A stretch of DNA of 10,000 nt, taken from Acropora yongei (taxonomy: Eukaryota > Cnidaria > Anthozoa > Scleractinia > Acroporidae). The notes beneath the pieces are model-generated. The model was not told the DNA's origin and made no database searches. It saw only the letters and a program-made list of their open reading frames with translations. The first letter of the stretch is position 1. Every line of letters begins with the position of its first letter. A program made the position numbers and the translations under genes. Positions 1 through 6,588 of this stretch are shown in pieces. The stretch spans positions 3,024,587 to 3,034,586 of the forward strand of contig BLFN01000502.1 of assembly GCA_014634225.1 (NCBI GenBank), written 5' to 3'.

Positions 1-145
1 ACTGGCTTTACGTGCGTAAATAAAATACAAGAGATTGTATGAACGGCTTGCGTTCAACGTAAAAGTTGAACCGCTCTCAACTTTCACGTTGAACGCAAGC
101 CGTTCATACAATCTCTTGTATTTTATTTACGCACGTAAAGCCAGT
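1..145. repeat. Near-perfect foldback hairpin (69-bp arms, 7-nt loop)
   Basis: Positions 1-69 are the reverse complement of 77-145 with one mismatch (61 against 85). The loop is 70-76. The outermost bases seen are ACTGG/CCAGT, and because the left arm begins at the first base of the window it may extend further out. Such a structure would extrude as a cruciform or form a long RNA hairpin if transcribed. The high arm identity suggests a young foldback MITE or recent inverted duplication. There is no coding content. Target-site duplication cannot be judged because the left flank is missing. Confidence 0.95.
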
Positions 146-340
146 TAAATGCTCTTGCGTAATCTAAGTAAAATTTACACGACAGTGGAAATCCACCTTT
201 ACGCACAAAAATCGTGGAACACGACCAACAAAAACGGGCATGAGGGTGAATAGCCACGTACCGTGATCAACCGCTGTTTGTTACGACGCAGGCTCAGATA
301 GAAGGAAGCCCTTCCTGTATCAAGCTCTAGTGGTCATGAT
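146..340. other. Intergenic, no gene seen
   Basis: This stretch lies between the foldback and the next inverted repeat. No ORF of useful length, tRNA or clear repeat is visible. A few CGTAA/TTACG words echo the foldback (for example near 157-162 and 202-206), so it may be further sequence of the same element. That last point is speculative. Confidence 0.4.
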
Positions 341-406
341 TTAAACCAGGAGCCGATGGGCAGGAGCTTGCAACTCCCATACTAAGCCTATGTCACGGGC
401 ATTTGT

Positions 407-440
<34 letters not shown>

Positions 441-519
441 TGTGAAAGAAAGGCAGTTACGGTCCAGTAACGCTGTGACGTCAATTAGTGTCTAGTGATT
501 GGCTATGGCACTCCCACGG

Positions 520-574
<55 letters not shown>

Positions 575-625
575 TGACAGAAATATAGTGGAGTTGCATG
601 CTCCTGCTAATAGGCTCCTATTTAA
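341..625. repeat. Imperfect inverted repeat, arms about 85 bp
   Basis: The left arm is 341-426 and the right arm 545-625. The reverse complement of the left arm aligns with the right arm through CTAAAAATA-ATC-GTCT, then CCGTGACA, GGAGTTGCA-GCTCCTGC and GGCTCCT--TTTAA, with small indels. The spacer (427-544) holds shorter inverted repeats, including ACTCCC/GGGAGT at about 510-523. The arms look diverged by roughly a quarter, so this is an old element. The family is not identified; a non-autonomous transposon or the terminal part of a retroelement are both possible. Confidence 0.75.
476..502 (-). promoter_or_regulatory. CRE palindrome plus CCAAT box inside the repeat
   Basis: A full 8-bp cAMP-response-element palindrome TGACGTCA lies at 476-483. 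A CCAAT pentamer on the minus strand lies at 498-502, 14 bp away. Both fall in the spacer of the 341-625 inverted repeat. CRE and CCAAT boxes close together are a common layout in animal promoters (established knowledge); that they act here is inference. No TATA box at a convincing distance and no downstream gene were found, so this may be a transposon-carried promoter or chance. Confidence 0.3.
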
Positions 626-902
626 ACAATTGAAGGGGAAAAGGGAGTTTTCGCGTGTTGATGATCCCTTTGCAGGGGATGTTCGTTTGAAACCCGCTTT
701 TAACACTGAGGATGTAAGAAAAAAAATGGTGTGGATGAGATATCGTAGCGCTCTTTTTGCATTAAGAGGCTTATACAGCCAGGTGTCAAAACATAACACC
801 AACCCCATGATGTGGCCATCAACGTGCGCATGCACACAACACCTTGCTCTATATGCCTCTCTTTTAGTGTCTTTTGCTATACGAACTTATCGCATTTACT
901 AA
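588..902 (+). other. Unrecognised ORF, 104 codons, overlapping repeat arm
   Basis: The frame starts inside the right arm of the 341-625 inverted repeat and runs to a stop at 900-902. The middle part (about residues 10-70) is basic and contains KQLKGKREF and DVRKKMVWMRYR; the C-terminal part is hydrophobic. I recognise no family, and the opposite strand is open over much of the same stretch (545-835). It is most likely repeat-derived sequence that happens to be open. It is listed only so that the stretch is accounted for. Confidence 0.15.
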
Positions 903-944
903 CAGCCAGCTGGACACACGCTACACAAGTCCAGAGGTGTATGT

Positions 945-993
945 CAATCATGCTGATGAGACCTAACAAGACCGAAACAGCCGTCCATAGTTG
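945..993 (+). ncRNA. Hammerhead ribozyme-like motif, copy 1 (intact core, weak stem II)
   Basis: The conserved type I hammerhead parts appear in order: CTGATGA (953-959), stem II with a 6-nt loop (960-963 / loop TAACAA 964-969 / 970-973), GAAA (974-977), a minimal stem III (C978-G983 closing a 4-nt loop), then T984 and C985 as the predicted cleavage site (GTC). Stem I pairs 945-952 with 986-993, with one mismatch (949/989) and one G-U pair. The core nucleotides are intact, but stem II reads GACC on both sides, leaving two A/C mismatches, so activity is doubtful. Minimal type I hammerheads with very short stem III are established in animal Penelope-like elements and retrozymes, including cnidarian ones. 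Assignment to either class is inference. Confidence 0.6.
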
Positions 994-1242
994 CCTGAAA
1001 ATGCAAATCTTCGTGAACGATGCAGGGGCACAAAATATTGCAAATCCATCGAGCACCCCCCACTGGGTTATGTCTAGTATACCTGAGTTAAGACCAGCCA
1101 ACGAGGAAGACTTTTGTCAAAAATATGATAGCGTCCTGTTACTTTATCAATCCAATTAAGTCACGTAAGTACATGACGTCTTTGATTGACGTGCGTTTTT
1201 CGATAAAAAGGAAATAGAAAAGGAAATGCTCAATAAAAGGTC
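994..1242. other. Sequence downstream of hammerhead copy 1, no recognised gene
   Basis: The stretch between the hammerhead-like motif and the TTA-flanked element holds the end of an open frame that reaches a stop at 1157-1159. That frame translates straight through the ribozyme motif and looks like nothing known. The sequence is probably the remainder of the hammerhead-bearing repeat; its right boundary is not visible. Confidence 0.35.
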
Positions 1243-1245
1243 TTA

Positions 1246-2145
1246 GGGATCGGTCATAAAGTACAGGGAGGGAAGGAGGTTGCTTTGAAAAATTATTTTT
1301 TAAGTGCTGGTTTTCAGTAGCCCACCCCCTAGTTATCAAAAAAATCAAGATGACCCACCCCTGGAGTAGCACAAAAACACTTAAGGGCCCATCCCCAACA
1401 ACAAAATCAGTAGTGTGGATCACAATCTCCAAAAAATTCTCTAGATCGATAAAACTATTGATAAGTAAAGGCAAACTCACAGTATACGTAGATGCTATGG
1501 AAACAGTCAAAGCAAATGTGTCACCAGTTGCATTTAATGTTATGTACGACAGTTATGATGATGATGCTGATGGAAGCGGTGAAGATGATTACCATTAAAG
1601 TGACAAAGATGATTTGATGGAAGAAGATGAAAGATAAATGTATTAATCAAGTTCAGGTTGATCTACATTAAAAACGCTGGATCCACAAAGCAAAGCTTTG
1701 TTCTATGTTTTATACTCTGAAAAGCTTTCTGTGACTCCTATTCAGATACAAGGTGTGTAAATATAAGAAATTGTAATGTAATTGTGATGTCATGTTACTA
1801 CTTGACACCCATTGAAATATAGGCGTATATGCAAAATAGTACTCAGTGCTGTGCCAATGGCAGTTTCGAGTTAGAGTTTTCAAGTTTAGTTATGAAATAA
1901 TTTTCAAACAGTGTCAAAGAGTAAGTAAGAGAACACATTAAAGAGTTAAGTATTCCAGTATTATTGGATCGTCATATTACAAATGGGATGGCCGTCGGCA
2001 CAACAAAAAGACGTCAATAATTTAACCATCAGTAACCCACCCCAAAAGCAATGCATTATTTTGGCTGACTCACCCTTTTTAACATGTCGACCCAGCCCCT
2101 ATTTGTCGTAGCCAACCCCGCTCCCTGTACGTTACGAACGGTCCG
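1246..2145. mobile_element. 900-bp TIR element flanked by TTA, non-autonomous DNA transposon candidate
   Basis: The first 26 bases (1246-1271) and the reverse complement of the last 26 (2120-2145) match at 20 positions, sharing GTACAGGGAG. TTA directly flanks both ends (1243-1245 and 2146-2148), which fits a 3-bp target-site duplication. A TTA/TWA duplication is characteristic of PIF/Harbinger transposons (established knowledge), but other families cannot be excluded from so short a footprint. The inside has no transposase frame. Both subterminal regions carry repeated CCCACCC-like words on the plus strand (about 1321-1362 and 2037-2100). It is probably a deleted derivative. Confidence 0.55.
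1350..1637 (+). pseudogene. Short frame with acidic tail inside the TIR element
   Basis: An 82-codon frame starts at 1350 and stops at 1596-1598. The same phase continues after the stop for 12 codons to a second stop at 1635-1637. The C-terminal part is strongly acidic (DDDADGSGEDDYH, then after the stop SDKDDLMEEDER). The continuity of acidic character across the stop suggests a longer coding sequence broken by a nonsense mutation. No domain is recognised and there is no start context or splice signal to support expression. It could equally be chance. Confidence 0.2.
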
Positions 2146-2148
2146 TTA

Positions 2149-2879
2149 GAATTGAATCTGTACCTTTCTTGAGAGTAAACCTTTTTGGAAGTAGCCTTCT
2201 AGATCTTCTTGCGTTCTTTACAGCTTTCAGTCTACAATCGAAAAGGGAGAAAGTCCTGATTCAAGACTGCTCGTTATGTTTGCTGGTTCTACTTAGTTTT
2301 AGCCTTTGATTTCTTTAGACCTGTTTTTTCTTTGTTTGCACCCTTTAACTTCGAGAATGAGGAAGTTCCGTTACAATAGGGGACGACAAATTATTTGGTC
2401 GAAATAAGCCCATTGTGCAAACTGTAATAGCCATAGAGCAAATTTCTAATTTTAGTCCTTAAACGTCTCAAGCAAAGATTTGTTAACGAAAAAACATGGT
2501 ATGGAATACCGATTGGACCCTTGAATCTCGATTTTATGCGGCAATAATCCTCAAATCCTGTCGACGGTAAACACCGTCGCGCTTGGGTTCATTTATAAAG
2601 TTAATTTGTAACTTAAGAGTGACACCACTTATTCATTGAAAGTCATGATCAACAACAAGTACAGCCACATTCATGACTTGAAGATCCCTATAATAGACAA
2701 ATAGAGAAATATTGAAAAAGGCTAGCGGTCAGGCGAATCCTTAGACGTTACTTCTTATCCATTGTTGAAAAAAACTATGAACAACGTTAACATTGTAAAT
2801 TTAGAAGCCTGACATGACACGTAATTAAATTTGAACTAAATGGAAATGTCAGTTTAAGGGAAGACAGTTGCGGCCGTGA
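2149..2879. other. Intergenic stretch without recognised genes
   Basis: This is AT-rich sequence with stops in all frames. The only structure noted is a short perfect hairpin at 2562-2579 (CGACGGT, 4-nt loop, ACCGTCG). No tandem repeat or transposon end is visible. Confidence 0.5.
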
Positions 2880-3215
2880 GCCCCTGGTGAAACTGATACG
2901 AACAGTTCACTGCGGCCTATAACAAGATCTGCTAGAGAGCAGAACAACCAAGTCCTCCAACTACTTGTGCGTCAACAGGAAAAAAGGTCCTGCACTGGCG
3001 CTGAGACCATATCCAGTCTCAAACAACAACTGAGCCAAATGTTCCCGGACCAGTCCGCAAAGAGGGAGAAAGCAGAGAAGAGAATACAGTCAGCCACAAA
3101 CCGATCACTGACCAGAACAAGACCCATGCCCCGCGGAAAACCGTAAAAAGACTCTAAAAAGCAGCCAAAGGAACAGAACGAATTGAGCAAAATCAAAGTT
3201 AGACTTCTAAGGAAC
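2880..3215 (+). pseudogene. Relic reading frame rich in Lys/Gln/Arg, origin unknown
   Basis: The plus-strand phase of position 2880 is open from just after a TGA (2877-2879) to a TAA at 3144-3146, with no ATG near its start. It continues in the same phase for 22 further codons to a TGA. The translation is hydrophilic and helical-looking: segments include NQVLQLLVRQQEKR, SSLKQQLSQMFPDQSAKREK, and after the stop KDSKKQPKEQNELSKIK. Consistent composition on both sides of the stop suggests a decayed coding sequence, perhaps the gag/ORF1 part of a retroelement or an exon fragment. No specific family is recognised. The minus-strand frame over 2972-3196 is regarded as its shadow. Confidence 0.3.
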
Positions 3216-3361
3216 TGACCACTCTCGAGAATATGTTCTCAAGGCGCGGGAATTCGATGGAGATCGGACCAGTGTTATGACATGTTTCCCTCGATATCTG
3301 TGTTGATTCGTTACTTCTGAAATTTGAGCCTCGTTCATTGGTATCTGAGCCTGCCGTTAAA

Positions 3362-3812
3362 GGCGCTGTTAAACTAGGCAATTTCTCTGTTTCGCAATTT
3401 TGTTGCGACACAAGTTGCCCGAAATATTGCCTAGTGTAACATACCCTGCTACAGACATTTGTCGCAATTTTTTTGTTGCCGCACTCGTTGCGAAAAGTAT
3501 AAGTCAGTTCTACTTTCCGCAACGCGTTTCGCAACGTTGCAAGGAATTTTTCCCACGTTGCGCAGTGTAACACCATCCCTGCAACTTGTGTCGCAACGTT
3601 TAGTGGCATTGGCCAATCAAATTGCTCTTTTTGTGCACATGAGGTCTTATTGCAGGACAAAATGGCGGCTGAACTCACGACAGCTTCCAAAATGACAGAG
3701 AAACGTTGCCTAGTGTAACACGATTCAAGCAACCTGTATTGCAACGCCCAACTTGTGTCGCAACAAAATTGCGAGACAAGTTGCAAGAGAAATTGCCTAG
3801 TGTAACAGCGCC
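3362..3812. mobile_element. 451-bp MITE with long TIRs, TTAAA-flanked
   Basis: The left end (from 3362) and the reverse complement of the right end (to 3812) agree at 26 of the first 27 bases, beginning GGCGCTGTTA and including ACTAGGCAATTTCTCT. After an 11-nt insertion on the right side they agree again over about 26 bases (TCGCAATTTTGTTGCGACAC and onward). TTAAA flanks both ends (3357-3361 and 3813-3817), so a TTAA or TTAAA target duplication is likely. TTAA duplication is typical of piggyBac and Kolobok superfamilies (established knowledge). The inside is built of repeats: words of the form TTGCctAGTGTAACA recur at 3426-3441, 3556-3572 (variant), 3704-3720 and 3792-3807, and inverted at 3367-3382. 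There is no transposase. Confidence 0.85.
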
Positions 3813-3817
3813 TTAAA

Positions 3818-4255
3818 GCACTGAGTGCCTGTTGCAACAAATATACAACCGATGAAAAATTGGTTGTACCTAAGTTTTCGCTCGACGACGAACTCTTTTC
3901 CGCCAAGTTCAAAGTGAAGCTTACTTCACGAGGGAGATAAATTATGATGGCATGTAACCTGCCATTCTCTGATAGTACTGGTTACAAGGATTTGAAGCGG
4001 CAGGATTTGCATTTTTGTGTGCTCAATGCGAGACAGGATTTGGCATCATTTGGATGGTACAAACCAAATTTGAAATTGCCAAATTTAGAGTTACGGAGTG
4101 GAATTTGAGTTGCCGAAGTTACTCTCACAAAGAAAAATTTGGTTAGCAAACGGAATTTTAGGGTACTGAATTTAGTCTTTGAAAATAGAATTTGATGAAA
4201 CCGAAGCTGGAGTGCTTCGTAAAATTAAATGCATAAACATAGAAATTAACAGAGC
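3818..4255. other. Intergenic AT-rich stretch with recurring AAATTTG words
   Basis: No gene is visible. The words GAATTT and AAATTTG recur frequently from about 4040 to 4200, in a looser form of what becomes a regular array after 4528. A small inverted repeat TACAACC/GGTTGTA surrounds 3844-3867. Confidence 0.4.
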
Positions 4256-4283
4256 CAGGAGCCGATCAGCTGATCGGCTCCTG
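4256..4283. repeat. Perfect 28-bp palindrome
   Basis: The 28 bases are their own reverse complement around the centre AG|CT at 4269/4270, with no spacer. Reading out from the centre the half-site is CTGATCGGCTCCTG. The flanking base pair (4255/4284) does not continue the symmetry. The centre CAGCTG is an E-box core. It could be a binding site for a dimeric factor, a fusion of two inverted element ends, or a replication-slippage product; nothing nearby decides between these. Confidence 0.9.
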
Positions 4284-4384
4284 ACAGAGCGCAATTTACT
4301 TGAGCAAACAAAAATTTCTTGAGTTAATTTTGGCGGAGATCACACGCCATACCGGGAAGTAGAGAATTTGACTGGTACGGTCTT

Positions 4385-4405
4385 CCCGAGGGTGGGGAAT
4401 TTGAC
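4385..4405 (+). repeat. Dispersed repeat word, copy 1 of 2
   Basis: CCCGAGGGTGGGGAATTTGA here matches 5500-5520 with one substitution and a one-base gap. The surroundings (about 4385-4435) are G-rich with GGGGAA..TTTGA repeated, suggesting a piece of an interspersed repeat. Family unknown. Confidence 0.5.
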
Positions 4406-4492
4406 CTTTGCCTAGGTGGGGTGGGGAAAATTTGAACCGTAAGTGTCAGGTTTCAAACGATTTTATTTTTTTCGGGCGCCGAAGTCGTTAAC

Positions 4493-4944
4493 GTTTCGTG
4501 ATTAGTCTTCCTGCTTCGAACCTACGAACTCGAAATTTCTCGTTTAGAAAGTCGAAATTTTGAGTACAAGAAGTCGAAATTTTGAGTTTAGAAACTCTAA
4601 ATTTTGCGTTTGCAAACTCCAAATTTTGAGTTTGGAAACCAGAAATTTTCAGCTTAGGAAAAATTCCCGTTTCGAAAGTGAAAATTTCGAGTTTGCAAAC
4701 TCGAAATTTTGAGTGTCTAAACTCCAAATTTCGGGTTTCTAAACTCGAAATTTCGTGTTTCGAAACTCAAAATTTGAGTTTGCAAACTCGAAATTTCGAA
4801 TTTCTAAACTCAAGTTTCGAGTCTCTGAACTCAAAATTTCGCTTTTCGAAACTCAAACTTTTGAGTTTGCAAACCCGAAATTTCGAGTTTCTAAAATCAA
4901 AATTTGACTTCGTAAGTTCGAAGCAGGAAAACAAGTCACGAAAC
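4493..4944. mobile_element. Inverted-terminus element filled with a 22-bp tandem array
   Basis: The left end starting GTTTCGTGA (4493) and the reverse complement of the right end (to 4944) match at 34 of the first 40 positions, sharing TTCCTGCTTCGAAC. Between the ends almost the whole body is the tandem array described separately. The size and terminal repeats resemble a MITE, but no clear target-site duplication is seen (flanks TTAAC and ACCAT). Whether it moved as a unit or grew in place by expansion is unresolved. Confidence 0.75.
4528..4908. repeat. About 18 tandem copies of a 22-bp self-complementary unit
   Basis: The unit is approximately CTCGAAATTTCGAGTTTCTAAA. Most copies are 22 bp, with a few of 21 and one of about 17. 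Each unit contains an AAATTT core, usually with GAAATTTC or CGAAATTTCGAG palindromes, so neighbouring copies can pair with themselves or with each other. The array is open in several frames on both strands and yields repetitive pseudo-proteins (for example plus 4678-4983 and minus 4488-4727). Their frames cycle with the 22-bp period (66 bp per 22 residues), so they are taken as artefacts of the array. Confidence 0.9.
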
Positions 4945-5102
4945 ACCATGTCCCTTACGGGCAGCTGTATCTTACAACAATAAACACTTTTTCGAACAAG
5001 ATGGAAGAGTCTAAAGTAAGGGATATAGTAGTTAGCTAAGTGACTGTCTTTTTTTCCTTTTAGTTACTTAACTATCAAAGGAATTTTGGCAGCGTAACTC
5101 AC

Positions 5103-5252
5103 CTGTCTCATACTATAGAGTGAATACAATACGGCACGAGACTGAATGACTCCATTCCATCGCTGTACGTTTCTGTTTGAATTTAAAATACATGCAGTAG
5201 TAAAGGCTCTAGGCTTTGTTGTTAATGTGTACACAACGTCATATACAGTGCC
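5103..5252 (-). CDS. Candidate internal coding exon, 50 codons, phase 0/0
   Basis: On the minus strand a tract of nine T's followed by AACGAG gives a plausible acceptor before 5252. The frame then runs 150 nt to CAG|GTGAGT, a consensus donor at 5103/5102. The exon is exactly 50 codons with both borders in phase 0. Translation begins GTVYDVVYTLTTKPRAFTTA and ends SRAVLYSLYSMRQ; it is compositionally ordinary and not repetitive. The open frame continues upstream through the pyrimidine tract to 5381, where a run of F and K codons looks intronic. No partner exon was found in the window and no family is recognised. It could be an isolated exon of a longer gene, an exon carried by a transposon, or chance. 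Confidence 0.3.
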
Positions 5253-5535
5253 CTCGTTAAAAAAAAACCTTTGCCCTGTTTCGGAGTCATTTTTAATGGT
5301 TTTATTACTGAAGGGTTTTTTTTGGAGTAACTGAAGTGTGGTAAAAACGGCATAGTTATATAAAGGGTTACAATTATACATTCGTTGACATGTTTATACA
5401 CAAGATCTATTAGAGACGACAAGAGTCAACGACGAAAGTTGTTCTTAAAAATGGGCATTTGATTGACAAATAGTGCTGAGCATCTGAACACCATTTTTGC
5501 CCGAGGGGGCGGGAATTTGATCGTTCCAATCTTCA
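5253..5535. other. No gene assigned; contains dispersed repeat word copy 2
   Basis: The sequence is AT-rich. The second copy of the CCCGAGGG...GGGAATTTGA word lies at 5500-5520 (first copy at 4385-4405). Minus-strand open frames over 5222-5422 and 5418-5532 are short and unrecognised. The second sits just downstream of the minus-strand reverse transcriptase relic and could be its decayed continuation. Confidence 0.35.
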
Positions 5536-5938
5536 AGAAATCATCACAGGACACAGTTCTTTGGTTTCCAAACCATTCAAACGCATATTTGTTGGGTTCA
5601 GTTCAGACACTGATAGCGTCGATGTTAGATTGAAGCGTCTAAATTAAAGACGATCTTCACACGATTTCATATGAGGTACAGTCTTCGCTGTTCTAGGGGA
5701 GTTAAATTTCAGGTCTTTGACAGAAAGAGTAAAAGGCCTTCGAGGGACACCTCCATAAATTGGATGCAACGAGTACTTGTCTTGATCGAGTTTAACACCA
5801 AGATGGCGATTAATTAAGAAGTCGGCTCATCTATTTAGCAGAATCATCGGGGAGCACGTTAAGCGACTGTACCTTGTGCATAAAAACGTCATGGTCGATG
5901 CGATCGAAAGCTTTGAAAAAATCAACTCTAATGCATAA
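5536..5938 (-). pseudogene. Non-LTR retrotransposon reverse transcriptase fragment (dead)
   Basis: Reading the minus strand from 5938, the first frame gives VDFFKAFDRIDHDVFMHKVQ, the RT motif A region (D-F-x-K-A-F-D-x-I-D-H) of LINE-type elements, and stops at 5833-5831. A shifted frame then gives ADFLINRHLGVKLDQDKYS and YGGVPR (the G-G-x-P-Q/R motif B region, 5826-5647). Later pieces read TLQSNIDAISV and, in another phase, MRLNGLETKEL, as in the segment after the catalytic box. The F/Y-x-D-D box expected between is not present; it appears to be deleted near AKTVPH. At least two frameshifts and several stops make this clearly inactive. It differs in sequence from the plus-strand RT at 8422-9820, so it is a separate family. 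RT assignment is firm; clade is not. Confidence 0.75.
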
Positions 5939-6588
5939 TCATTGGCACAAATGCTGCAAATCTTATTAGAACGTGCCTGTTTCTCTGTTCTGTTGAAACT
6001 TACCATGCTAAGATAGATATAAAGAGCAGCTGTTTTAATACTTTGACATGATTCCCTTTTTGTTAAAGCTGAATGTCTAGGGTTACCGATTCAAATCTAA
6101 TTTCACTTTTATTTTAATCACTAAAAAAGGCAAGTGCATTTGTATGTATGGATTTGAAACACTCATGTAGCAGCAAATTTACCGTTTTTTGGCATTTCCA
6201 CAGTTGACGCTGTATTCATGAGCGTTATCGGAAAAACGTCAAGGATCTTTCCATGTCAGTTTACGTTTAATTTGTTTCAGAGAACGAAACCGACATTCAA
6301 GTTGATTTTATAGGATTCCGTTCTCTTTCACAACGTTAATTCTGAAAATAATACCATTTATAGCGTTGCTGAATTGAAAAGAAGGCAATATGTAATGAAA
6401 AAAAATACGAAAAGGAATACAAACTACTGATACCAATATAGACCATGCAGATATCATCAGTGCTGTTTTTCTTTGTTTGTTATAACAGTGTATTATTACA
6501 GCAGAGTAAACTTGTTTTCACGTGATGTACTCTGGTACAATTTAAGAAACTATGCTTTTACTGCTTACTCGAAGAGATGAAAGTTAGG
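5939..6588. other. Intergenic AT-rich stretch, nothing recognised
   Basis: All six frames are closed at useful length. It lies beyond the 3' end of the GPCR gene. AATAAA occurs on the minus strand at about 6108-6113, which could be a distal polyadenylation signal for that gene. The first hundred or so bases may be 5' remnants of the minus-strand RT. Confidence 0.4.

Noticed and set aside
346..357. 12-bp identity with 4255-4266 (CCAGGAGCCGAT), suggesting the 28-bp palindrome derives from the 341-625 repeat
   Set aside because: A 12-bp match is expected by chance in 10 kb and the similarity does not extend.
545..835. 96-codon minus-strand ORF
   Set aside because: It lies opposite another open frame within an inverted repeat arm, and neither has a recognisable domain.
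812..1159. 115-codon plus-strand ORF
   Set aside because: It reads through the hammerhead-like motif and changes character along its length; no homology was recognised.
877..1510. Minus-strand ORFs at 877-1101 and 1139-1510
   Set aside because: Hydrophobic translations arise from AT-rich repeat DNA. One lies opposite the hammerhead motif and the other crosses the TIR boundary at 1246.
2562..2579. Short hairpin as a transcription terminator
   Set aside because: In an animal nuclear genome such a hairpin has no terminator meaning, and no gene ends nearby.
3199..3912. 237-codon minus-strand ORF as a protein gene
   Set aside because: Almost two thirds of it is MITE sequence and its internal peptide repeats mirror the MITE's DNA repeats. 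No domain is recognised, so it is not listed as a CDS.
4488..4983. Repetitive proteins encoded by the 22-bp array (both strands)
   Set aside because: The frames follow from the tandem unit, occur on both strands, and have no independent support.
5222..5422. 66-codon minus-strand ORF
   Set aside because: It overlaps the T-rich tract before the candidate exon in another phase and has no recognisable domain.
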